NCBI GenBank assembly: GCA_002633005.1
Contig: NMRA01000108.1
Coordinates: forward strand, 761,855-825,854
Origin: Phoronis australis
Taxonomy: Eukaryota; Phoronida; Phoronidae
Direction: 5' to 3'
Length of the DNA stretch: 64,000 bases
The position numbers were made by a program, and so were the translations under genes. Below the pieces are notes generated by a model, which had not been told where the DNA came from, made no database searches, and saw only the letters and a list, made by a program, of their open reading frames with translations. Shown piece after piece: positions 43,701 through 55,700 of this stretch. Positions within the stretch are counted from its first letter, which is position 1. Each line of letters begins with the position of its first letter.

Positions 43701-46700
43701 GGGAATTATTCAAACCTCCCCACCAAGCATGTGCACTTTGTTTTTTTTGTAAAATTTTTTGACTTTAAATTTATGGGCATATTTGTACGTTGAAGGGTTT
43801 CCTATTGTGACCCACATCAGTTGCTGTCAGACTAAAGCGGGTTTATCAACACTATTTTCTGTGGCTCCTACGGTTTCCGAAAGTAATCCGATATTTACTT
43901 TTGACATACTTGAAGGTAAAAAATGCATCAGTTTTTAAATACGTGCCTTGGGAGTTTGTTGGATATTCCCTTTGCTAGAAGATTTTTCTCCGTGTCTTAT
44001 CTTGAAACAGAATACCAGTATGGTCTTCAGTCCCCATGGTGTTTGCTGTCAAGTATAATATTTAACAGAGTTGATCATCTAAGCTGCAATAACCTATTTT
44101 TTTAAATAACATTTGATTTAGACCAGACATCCTTATAAAACTTTTCTCAACCAAATTCCCTTCTCTGCATAGAAGAAATTTTTGGGCTGTGGAATACCTG
44201 GTTTTTGCTTCAGACTAGAGTCTCAAAGCAAGAATAAATTGACAGATCTTAACAGTAACTGGCCTAAATAACATTTTTAATTTCCGTTTATCTAAGGCAG
44301 ATTTGTAGAAGCGTTAAACATGTATATTCTTTTTTATGTGCATGAGAATAGATTCTCATTTTCCAAAACAATGTATAAATTACTTGAACACAGTTCACAT
44401 GAACAATGTGTGATTACTTGAACATAGCTCACACAAACAATGTATGTTTATTAATTACTTGAACATAGCTTATACAAAGGACTCGTCACCAAAAGTCGAC
44501 TTGGTAACAAAATTTATTGATAACTACTTAATTTTTGGCTATTAAAAACACAATCAGATAGTTTGGAATTTTGGTACATCTACTAAAATATATGAATTTT
44601 GTTCCAAGCATCCATTTTCCATGATAACGAAAAACCAGTGAGAATTTCTACCTTAGCCAGCAGTACTATAGTCAGACTCATTAGCCACTGTACTATATTC
44701 TACTGTTTTACAGTTTGTCAATGAAACATAATGGCAAATTCAGCATCGTCCAGGCTGTGGCCAAGAATGTGATCAACACTCTAACTAAGCAGGACTATGT
44801 CAACGTAATCTGTGCCCGGGCCAGTCACTGGGACCAGGTAGGCTTTATAGGTGCACCTATTAACTTAGGAGCTGGGTCTATGGTTGAAGAAATTTGGTGA
44901 TGATTTTGTCGAGAACCAGTCACCAAAAAAAAATGTAAATAAATGGAAAAGCTTTTCTAATTTCTGTGACTTCATAGTTCATAGTTCACGGTTGTGCCAA
45001 CAAGCTCCTTTATTGTTTGTTCAGTTTCATTTTGCTGCATTGTCAAGTCAGTCTCTACTGGCGAGCTGGGTGAAATTTTACACCACCAGTTCTTTATACA
45101 TATTTCAAGGAAGCACTTGATATTTTTACTGTAAATTAATGGCGAAGAGCTGAAATCGTTACTTTTGGACAAAATTTTTTTGAATATTTTTTCTAGGTAA
45201 AATATTATTGTAAAATGCCTGGGAGATGGCATTGAAGTCCAAATTTTACCAATAAATTAAACTCCCAAGACATAGTGCCAGGCGTAAACTGTTGATAACT
45301 ATTTTGTCTTCATGTGGGCTAAATAATAACATTCAGTGGCTAGAATTATGTTTTTATCTGCTGCTTATTCTGGGATTTGACCTGTCGTAAATGCTTGCTA
45401 ATGCCTTGTCTTCAGGTTGGCAAGTGGCACTTCTACTCTACAGAGGTGTTGAGTTGTCAGCAGGATCACATGGTACAGGCGACCAATGCACACCGCAAGG
45501 ACTTGATAGAGAAGGTGTATCGGCTGGAGCCAGGGGGCACCAGTGAGCTGGAGTGAGTACATGGGGGTGGACAGAGGGTGGGGGTGAAGTGGTGGGAAAC
45601 TTACCTTAGAAAAGGCAAGTAGGCTGAAGCCAGGGGCACTAGTGAGCTAGAATGGGTACTTGTGCAAGGATGAAGGGTTGGGAGATTTGATGGTGAACTG
45701 GTTTGAGTATATGTGGATAGATGTAGAGTTGGGAGAATAGAGAAGGTATATAGGCTGGGTCTTGGGGGGCATTAGTGAGCTGGAGTTAGTACATGTGGAG
45801 GGATGGAGAGGTGGGATATCAGACAGAGACATTAGGTAGGCTGAAGACATAGTGGGAGGGAGGAAGAAGGGAGATTGGAGGGACGGGGAGCCAGGTGGAA
45901 TGGGTGGACTGGTATAGTCTCCAGAGCAGTTACCTTGTGAGTGGGTTGTTGATCCGTCTACCCTTGCTAAGAATCTGGTTTTGATCTGTATTGAGTTGAA
46001 GTTTTCCCTTTGCCATTAACCCCTCTCTCTGCCACGAGAGGCCTACCTCACAGTCAGTGTTGATAGTGAGGTGGATAGGATCTTTAGAGGAATGTTTGTC
46101 CATAGCATTCGTGAATAATCCGTGCAGACGCACCATACCTTGCGCACGGCAATATTGATAAGATCTAGCCTGTCTGTGAGCATTGCCGGTAAACAGCGCA
46201 TCAACAACTTAGCATTGTTTCAGGAAGGGGTTTGAAGTGGCACTGGACCTATTCAAGAGCAAGCCCCACACTGGTTGTCAGTCTATCCTGGTGTTTGTCA
46301 CCGACGGCAAGGATACGGATGGAGAAGAGGTGCGCTGCGGCCCTGGCTACTACACGCGTAGTGGGTACGTGCCTGGCCCGGTGTGCAGGTACAACTGGAC
46401 TAAGGTGTGGGACACAGTCAGGGCCAAGAACATGTACTCCAAGGTGAGTTGGAGTTACTGTGGCCAAGCAATAGTAGACGTGCTCATTACAGAACTGGTG
46501 TTATCCCCCATGAAGTGATCGAGTGGGTTAGTTTGGGAATTTGTGAGTTTTGCCAAGAACTCGTAATATAAGACCAAAAACGTGGTTGTGGTCAGTTATT
46601 TTTTTGAAAGTCGATTTGGTGTGTTTTTTAGTTGCTTGTTGTTTCAGAAACAAAATTCACATGAGACGGGCAAAAATGATGCGTGATTTTTTTGTTAGCC

Positions 46701-49700
46701 GCTTGGCAAATCCTGGCATTTCAAACCTTGGTTACGTGCCTTTGTGCAGCTTTTCAAAAAAAACCGAGATCTTGGCTGGAGTTGATGCAGAGAAGCATTT
46801 TTACAGTTGGTGAACACAGGTTTCAAAATGACGTGGGGTACAGACCAAATTCATCTATGGCTGGCCTAACTCTAGCAATAACAAGAACACACGGGTCTAA
46901 TTGACATAGCCGGCACTAACAGAGGACTGTGAACAAATAGGTGCAGGTTGATTAGTAGGTTATTTACAGCTCACTGCACCCAAGCTGTGATTTTATAATG
47001 TGTCAGTTCGTTATCGGTAGCATCACCCTAATGTACCCTTCTTTGTCATCCAGGCGAGAATCTTCAGTTACCTGACGAAAGACGAGGGAGAAAGCCTACC
47101 TGGCAAACTGGCCTGTGACCACCGTGGCAGTATGACGAAACTGACCAGTGGTGAAAACCTGATCTCAGAGATGAGCGACTATTTTGGCTTCCTATCCACA
47201 AACTCCATGAACACAGTGGGATTGTGGACCTCACCCTACCTCGACTCCTGGGGACTGGGTCTGATGGTCACACATGCTGTACCTGTTGTCAGCAATGTGA
47301 CTGGGAAGTACGTACGACAGTGCTGTTTTCTTTTGGTGTTTTATTTGGTTTATCGCTTCACATATTTTGTTATTCTCCTGTTGTTGAATGAGACTTTGTT
47401 TTTTTTGTGAGCAAGTATTAAGTACATGGTCTATAAACATACCTAAAAATGTAATTTTGGTCAATTTCAATGGTTTTTGTTTTTTGAGTATTAGTTGTAA
47501 ATTGCAAATTCTGAAACTTTTCTTCCTACATCAGAAGTAAAATTGTTTTAAGTAACTAGGATTAATTTACTTTGATTTTGAAACTTAGCTCTATAAAATT
47601 TTGTTGTTCTTGTTAGAACGATAGGGGTCGCCGCTGTCGATGCTACACTTGACGAGATCGAGAACCTGCTTACGCGGCATCAGTGGGGATCTGTCTACTC
47701 ATTTCTCATAAACAAGCAAGGGGAGACAATCTACCACCCCAGCCTAAAACCAAGCGCCAATGTAAGTATAGGCTCAGTGTAACACTGTGGATGTGCTCGC
47801 CTCTGTCAGTTTGTTGTGTGTAGACTTATTTTAGAAAATGTCTGCCACAAATTTTCCTGGATAATTTTTAAGTGATCTCGTCTGTTTTTCTGCTGAATTT
47901 TTTAATGTTCTAACTCTCCCACAAAGTTGTAACTGTTGTAGACATTCCCTTCAGCTGACCAACTTGGTAGTCTTATCTATAGAGTGTTTATTGAATTTTG
48001 CTCCCATCTAATAATTTTATGTGTTTTTATAATGCGCCATGCAGGGATTTAAATTTGATTGCTGAGAACCGGTTTAATGTCTGTTAATCAGTGGAGAAAA
48101 CTGGTTCTCGAAATGCGGTACCCCTGTACGTGACTATTACCAAAAAACTGTTCTTCGTAAGTTGATGAGGAAGTATTTGGCGAACGTTGAAGCGATACAA
48201 ATCCATAGAATTTAGTCACGTCCTTGAAATGTTAATTTATGTTAATGGTTTCAGCTGCTTGAAGACCCCATCTTTATACCTATCAATCAGCTAGAGCAGA
48301 ACTCCAAGGGGGAGCCACCTGAGTTCACTGAGGTGCGAGAGGCTATGATGAGAGGCGAGATGGGATCAAAATATATCCCTAAGGCCCGCAAAGGCATCTC
48401 TTTGGTAAGTCACGTGTGTAATAAGTGGGGTTTCATTGAGACGGCTCAAATCAACGCTGTTGGAAAAGTACATGGGGCACAGTGGATCTAGGATACAGGG
48501 CTTGGAATTTTCCGCGGAAACGCGGATTTCCGCTGTTTTCAAATGTTCTTTCCGCGTATTTTATTATATTTCCGCGTAAAAAAAATCGGATTTGATATAA
48601 AATTTCCGCGGCCAATGTCTTTCTTACTGCCGCGTTGCCGACGACTTTCACCTCGAAAAGCGGAAGTTGCTCTTTATGTTTCGGAGGAACGTAAATTGTT
48701 AACATTGCCGGGGCATTTGGGATAGCATGGTGGATTTCCTTAATTCCGGCATGGCGGCTTGTGCGACTGTAAACCGCGGTGACAAATACTACGACTCTGT
48801 AGCCAAAAAATGTTTGGAGGTGGGAGTGGCAGACGAGCTAAGACAGACGCAGACGCACGCTTCCGGAGGTGGTACCGTTTTTTTTTTTTTTAGTCCTCGA
48901 TTTTGGTCGGCAAAAGGTCCACACCGACTTTTTCAAGGCTGGCTGCACGCATGTTTCGGGCCGTAAAAATTTCCGCGTTGTTCGCCATTGGTCATTCCAA
49001 GCCCTGAGGATAGCTGAAGGGGAACTGGCCGCAATGTCTGAACGGCAGCTGTTTGCTTTAGTCCTAAAACGGCATGTCTTTGCGGTGTTTTGATTGTGCT
49101 TGAAAATGGCTTGGGACCTCCCAAATCTGTTAGATAGATATTTTTTGAAAATTAAAAAGCAATTTATTGTAAAAGATGACAAAATTAGTAATTAATGAAA
49201 CATTTAATGCATACCATTTATAGGACATTAAAAATCAATTAAATATTTACTTAATAACGTAATTGTACTTTACGCGCTGTTGTTTTATAAAGTTGCTCTC
49301 TTCCAAATGTACAGATATCAAAGCACTTCTTTTTAATTTCATTTCATTTTGTGCGTTAATTGAGCGCGTCACAGAAAGGTCATCAAAAGAACTACAAATG
49401 TCAATAAAGCAACACATTCTCCCAGGTAAACAACAGGAGAATTACTTACAAGATTTTCAGAATAGAAAAAACATACTCTCTTGCAATTGCTTGTTATCCA
49501 ATGAATATACTGCTAACCTGACAACTCTTTGTTTGATGGTGTCTTTTGAGTTGAGTACTATTGTTCCTTAGGCTCCCAAAAACAGGACCAACTCTGTAAG
49601 TCTTCTAGTAGAGTTTGTGTTATACACCTGACAAGCAATTTTGTTTTCTTCATGCGAGGATGGTCATCTTATAGAGAAGACCTAGCTGAAGCCGAAGAAC

Positions 49701-52700
49701 AAAGTTGCTCGTCTCGTGCTAGTGGGGTTGTATTGAATGTGCTGTTGCCTTCTATTTGTGTTTCATCATCCTGGAGAGGATTGTGTCACGTCCGCAGTAA
49801 AATGATGAAAATTGTTTGTGATTTTCATGATCGGGTTGTTTTCTGAAAATAACATACGCTGCGTGGCATAAACAAATTTTAAATTGGTTCCTTATTAGCC
49901 AATGTTGAAGTGACATGGTGTGTTTGAAGTTTTTGGCTGTTTTCGTGTTGTTTACTTACTAAAAATTTAGTGAACATGGTAACACTATAGACACAGATTT
50001 AGTTTAACAAGATTTAACATTAGCATTTGACATTGTAAATATGTGTTATAATTGCAGTGTCTGTAGAGTTGTGCCTTACTATACCATTTGTGTTCTTCTT
50101 CGCAGAAGTGACCTTTAACATTTACTGCCTAATTTTTCCCATCATAGTTTCAATGTTAAATCAAAGTGTAGCATTGTTGCAAATCTATACTGGCAAGTAT
50201 GCATGACTTTCGGCTACGTCACACTGTTGCGGTACTGCCCATGGTTGGCTATGGTGTCTCCTAGTTTATCATAGTTCTAAAACTGTAGCAAAACTGCAGT
50301 GCTTTGGTGAAGAATCATTCTACCATGGCACCTCTCAAGACTACAAACGAATACAGACACACTAAATTTTGATACTTGTCACGGTTATTTTCGAATGGTT
50401 AAAGTTCACCATGGTAACCTGTACCGTGGTAGTTATGTGATTATGTTGTGATTAGGGTGATGCTACAACTTCACAATGGTGATACTATGATATGCATAGT
50501 CCATGGTGGAACTTGTGAGCCACGGTAGTTTTAAACAGTTTAAAACTACTATAGCGAGCTACACAGTGCATTATGGTTTACAATGGATGGAGTACATATG
50601 CAACGGATTTCGCTATGGATCAACGTGGTTAGCCTAACTGCCAAACTCGTAGCTCAGCGTAGCTACAAATCATGACAGTGTGACCGTGGCTTTTGTGTTT
50701 AGTTGTAAGCTATCCTTACCCCCCCCCCAAAGTATAAATCCTGTTGTTTTGTCCTAACATTTAACTGAAGGAATTCAGTCTCTGCAGCTTTTACTATTCG
50801 TCATTGCTTTCGCTGTATATTTCCGTGCAGTATTACAAACGTGAATGGAAATACTTGACCCCTTAAGAGTGTCACTTTGGAGTTTCATCACTTCCAATTA
50901 CATGGGAATTTCAAGCTGTTGTTAAGGCAGCTATAAACTTGTCTGTCATAGAAATAGTGTTTCATGTAGACTATGTTCAGTTATATAATTGGTCTCAACG
51001 TCCTCAAGTAAGGACAATTCAAAGAACTAGGCTATCTATTAATGCTGGAGACCATTGAGACCAAGTTAATTAAGTTAGCTCATTAAAACGGGTCATTTTG
51101 TGTGCCCAGCATAGTCTAAAGCAATGATGAATCATCACTTTCCAATCCCAGAAACTTTTATGATCCAAGTGTGGGACAAGTTGAGACCAGTTCATTAGCG
51201 GTAAATTTTCTAAATCAAAATTTTTTTCCGGATAGTCTGTTTTTAGCAGCTTTTGCTCTCTATTATATTTTTGCCTTTTCTAGTGTTTTTCAACTTGAAG
51301 TTTTATTTAGTTATCGTGTTGTTGGTGTCGCTGTTAGTGTGTGACGTATAGTCTGCGCATGACATTACAGGGTGAGCGAAGAAGTGGTGTACAGTACGAA
51401 CTCATTCCTGCCACTTATTACTACTCTGCTCTGAACGACTCCGAATACGCCTTTGCCTTTAGTTTGACGCAGACAGATAAGGTAAGAAGGACACAGCTGG
51501 AGCAGATCCAGAAGGAGATCCAGAACCCCCTCCCCCCTCTAGTAACTTAGATGCTCATTCTGTTGGTGTATTATGTCCTACCCTTTGGTTAAGATCCTGG
51601 ATCTTTTCTTGAAACAATATATCCGTTTTTTGAGCCTATCTGCATTCTTGATATCATCACCAGTCTTGTGCCGTCGCTGCTCGCAGTACGGTCTACAACA
51701 CAAGCTCCTCAAAGTCCCTTTATAGTCACTTACCAGGGCCTTTATAGTCACTTACCAGTCCCTTTATAGTCACTTACCAGGACCTTATCGACGTGACGGT
51801 GTATTTAGTCAAATATCTGTAAAAAACTAGATTTTAACTCGGTAAAAGTTTATATGTTTTATGAATTTAAAGTAGAAAGCCTTTAGAATTTATTGTTGAC
51901 TTTGTTGCGCTGTTATTTGGATCACGTGACCATATCTTTTTAGTAAAATTCAGCAAAAAAGGAGAGGTTCATCCATAGCAAAATGTCGGTATCAGAAACA
52001 TGACCAAATTTCTTTTGATATAATGGTTCAAGATGAAATTTCAAGAATGCTGTTACAGTTTTCTAAATGGTCTTTTCATTTTCGTTTTATGCAACTTTTG
52101 AATTTTTTCATAAAAATCATAAAATTCCTGCTTTTTGATATCCCCTCATGTGAAAGTGGAAAGTTTTAAACATGAATTCCTAAGATTTTTTTGGAGAACA
52201 GTGCGTAAGACATGATGTGTGCATGTTTCACATAAATTTGATCAGCCATTTCTGAGTTTGCCAAATGTGACCATTTTTATGCGCCCACATATTTATATGT
52301 GGACGCATTATGCCGTCATCTCTGTCCGTCCGTCCGTCCGGCGTCCGGCGTCTGGCGTCCGGCGTCCGCTGCTCTATCTCCAAAACCCTTTGACATACGT
52401 TCATGAAATTTGGAACATATGTTCCATTCATGAATGGGACGGCATGTGCGAACTTTCGGACGGATCCGACTACCGGTGTGCCCCCTAGTGGCAATTTTAG
52501 TTTTTTACGCTTACNNNNNNNNNNNNNNNNNNNNNNNNNNNNNNNNNNNNNNNNNNNNNNNNNNNNNNNNNNNNNNNNNNNNNNNNTGTTTCTCAGGCTG
52601 ATTGATCAAAGAATTTCCCTGGAACTACAAATTTGTGGGAATCTAGTTTGAAATTTAAAACCAGTTGCAAATCTCATTTCACTCGATGAGCTTCTGCAAA

Positions 52701-55700
52701 TTTCTTTGCATTATAATTTATGGTAAAGCAAATTGTCTTTCATTGCTGGAGAAATTGAAATATGGTGTGATAGGGGTTGATAACACCATTGTTGTCATGA
52801 ACATTGTCTGCTATAGGAGTTTCGCCGCTCTCAGGAACCATCAGCCGAGAAGCGCAAGGACATTGGCACCAGTTACTTTAACCTGGTCATTGAGTACAAC
52901 GCTACCAAGGCCAGGAAAGCGTTACCAGGGGTGTTTGAAGAGCAGGGTGTAGATGAGAACAACGAGAAATACCCCTGTCTGAGAGTGACAGGTGAGAAAT
53001 ATCCCTACTTATGGGTCACAGAAACACCCCTGTCTGAGTGCCCTAACTTAGTGTGATGGTGCCTCTAGGTTTGCAAGCATGGCAAAAACGTAGAATTAGT
53101 AGTTATGAATGGAGACAATATTTAACAATTTAGCCAGATATGTTATCTGCAATCAAATGGTATCATTTTCACCAGTTTCATCAACAACCGCATTGGTTTA
53201 TTGCAAAAGCGGATGTTGAAATAAGTTAATTCTTTGCTTTAACTCTTTCCTTGCATGCTGCGATGAGTTGATTCAGCATATGTGAAGTTCATTTTGCTTT
53301 TGCCTTGAATTTGTCATCATGTACTTCCATCATTTCTGTCCTCATCATTTTCCCATAAAGTTGCTTGAACTTTGAATTTATGAAGAGCTTTGCTACTCGT
53401 TTACATTCATTGCTTCAATTCATTGTAGTGTGAAAACATTGTAATATTTGGCCATGAGTGGATCAATGATTGGTCATTTGTCTTATGAATGCTTAGTTTT
53501 AATTGTGTTTTGACTTTACTTCCTATTTTCCTAATAGTCAGCGTTTTAACTTCCAAGAAAACAAAAATGGAAATGTAACTTGTCTATTAAAGGCTTTTCC
53601 TTTATTCTATTAGCCAGATTCAATGTGAATTGTTATCACAAAATATAACACAATAACTGGACAAGAATAGTACTAAAGACTTGCTCAAATTGAGTCCCTG
53701 TTCTGACATTGTTTCCTGTTCGAACTAGCAAATCCAAGACGAGCAATGTGCATTCTTGTAACACTAGCATTTTACTCTCTAGACTACTCCAGTATCTTCT
53801 TCGCCCCCAAGTGCCATTGTGACCCCAACGCCTACTTCTATGACGAAGATCTCGCTCAGAAGACCATAGACGCCCATCTGTGGATGAATGGCAACGAGAC
53901 GGACGTCGGATGTGACAAGGGAGGTCACTACGAGAAAGGGATAAGGTAACGCCACTGATTGAGGGAAGTGGATGTGACAAGGGAGGTCACTCTGAGAAAG
54001 GGATATGGTAACGCCACTGATCGAGGGAAGTGGATTTGACAAGGGAGGTCACTCCGAGAAAAAAATAAACTGGACAACATCAAAATTCGACAAGTTTCGC
54101 AACTTAAAGCCTATCTTCAGCTGTAACACATGTAAATTTGGTTCCTATAGTATTTTAAGAGCATCGCTCTGAGCCCACTAGTACCATGAATTGCCAAATG
54201 TAATGAACTGTTAGGCGTTTTAGCTTGCTTTTGTCTATGTCACCGCGAGAATCACCTTTTAATTCAAAAACCTGTGAATAACACCTGCACGCATTTGTGT
54301 TCTATTCAGACACCTATTCAATACAACCTTTTGTTGTTTGTGCTGGGATCTCGTGGTGACGCAACATGGCACAAAAAAGGCAGCTTCACTTTTCATTTAA
54401 CGGGCTTACTCTTGTGTGATTGAACTCGCGTTTTCTTATTTTACTGAGGCTTTGCTAGGACTATCTGGTTAGCCTAATACATCTAAAATAACAAAATTCG
54501 GTTGAAGTTAGGTTTTAATGTCCACTGATTTTTGTCTAGAATCCATTTCAATTCTGGCTGAATCTTAACAGAATCTCGACTGGCATTGCTTCATCCGCGT
54601 TGTCAAAATCGAAACAGATTATGGCGCAAATCCACTACATAAATAAACAGCAGCTAGATACTACAACGTCAAATTTAACTCCGCAAAAGTTCAGCATTAG
54701 GCAAATCTTTTGCTAAAAAAAATTTGCACAGAAGTGGACGAGAAAGTGTGCACTGCTTACCCCCATAGTATGCAGCGAAGTCCTTGGACCATCAAAGAGT
54801 AGATGGCGCCGTTACGGATTGAAGGGAGCTACTTGTTAGTCATGGGCCGTTGGCTGAACGTGCTGCACGAGATAAATGTGGTCATAAACCAACACGCATG
54901 TTAAAGGTGAAGGCAACCTTTTTCCATGTCATTTTGAGCTAAAATAAGGTTGGTTGGTTATCCTAGACATATTTTCCACTTAATTACAGCTTTTCGTAAT
55001 TTTATTAATTACTCGTCCGCTACTCAGGAAGTGACGTTTTAGGAGGCAAGCATTTCGCGCCAATTTCTTTTCATGTAGTCTGACTGTGAGAGCTGCCGAG
55101 TCAGTCATTGTTCTACCTCGGTTGTGTTAAGTTCCGTCGTCGTTTGCTTTCATTTACTAGTGAGTCAACATGCCACACTGTTGCTGCGTACCAGGATGTA
55201 CTAATTATCGGCTCACGCGCGCATTGGGAGTACCTTTGCATCGCTTTCCGGTGGATGGCACACTTCGCCGTACTTGGCTCGTTCGTGTGAGGAACGCAAC
55301 GTTACCCGTCCACGCAACGTACAAAGCAGTGGAGAATTACCGTGTGTGTGGCAAGCACTTTCTGCCGTCCGATTACGAAAGGATTTGTACGTTGAACTGA
55401 TGAAGGTCCCTGCGAAACAACGAAGAAGGATGCCATTCCATCTGTGTTGATTCTCGGCAGTGCCCCGTCACCACCCCCGAGAAGTGCGTTTTTGAAGCGA
55501 GAAGCCTCGCGAGCTGTGGCCAGTACAGTGACTGGAGCCAGTGGAGGCACTTCATCTACTGTCACCCGTGCCTCCGAACGTACCCCAGAGCGTGCAATTT
55601 CTGGAACCAGTAGTGATTCGCCCTGTGCTGTTTTCTCCAGCCCAGAGCCTCTAAGCAGCCCTGCAGCGATATTGAGTAGTGGGAGTGATTACAGGCCCAG

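Larger units (their letters stand above)
43425..47307 (+). other. Exons 5-9 encoding the VWA domain with complete MIDAS
   Basis: DCSLSM spans the exon 5/6 junction (serine codon split AG/T). TSELEKGF spans exons 7/8 and VFVTDGKD is in exon 8. These supply the D-x-S-x-S, Thr and Asp of a metal-ion-dependent adhesion site. A Cys-containing insert (about residues 376-395, CGPGYYTRSGYVPGPVC) follows the VTDG strand and is not a feature I know from vertebrate alpha2delta. Confidence 0.85.
47054..51481 (+). other. Exons 9-12 encoding the first Cache region
   Basis: VGLWTSPYLDSWGLGLMVTHAVPV, then TIGVAAVDATLDEI, INKQGETIYHPSL and ELIPATYYYSALNDSEYAFAF (in pieces) follow the strand order of the alpha2delta Cache module: the 'pY.D..GLG...T..vPV' motif, 'GV.a.D', 'G....HP.L', and the closing beta strand. 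Confidence 0.8.

Noticed and set aside
48450-49182. Open frames of 60-114 codons inside the CAGGGCTTGG element
   Set aside because: They overlap on both strands, match only other copies of the element and show no transposase motif.
52219-52651. Short proteins from the TCCGTCCG repeat start, also at 63278-63565
   Set aside because: The same open frames occur in both repeat copies and come from non-coding repeat sequence.
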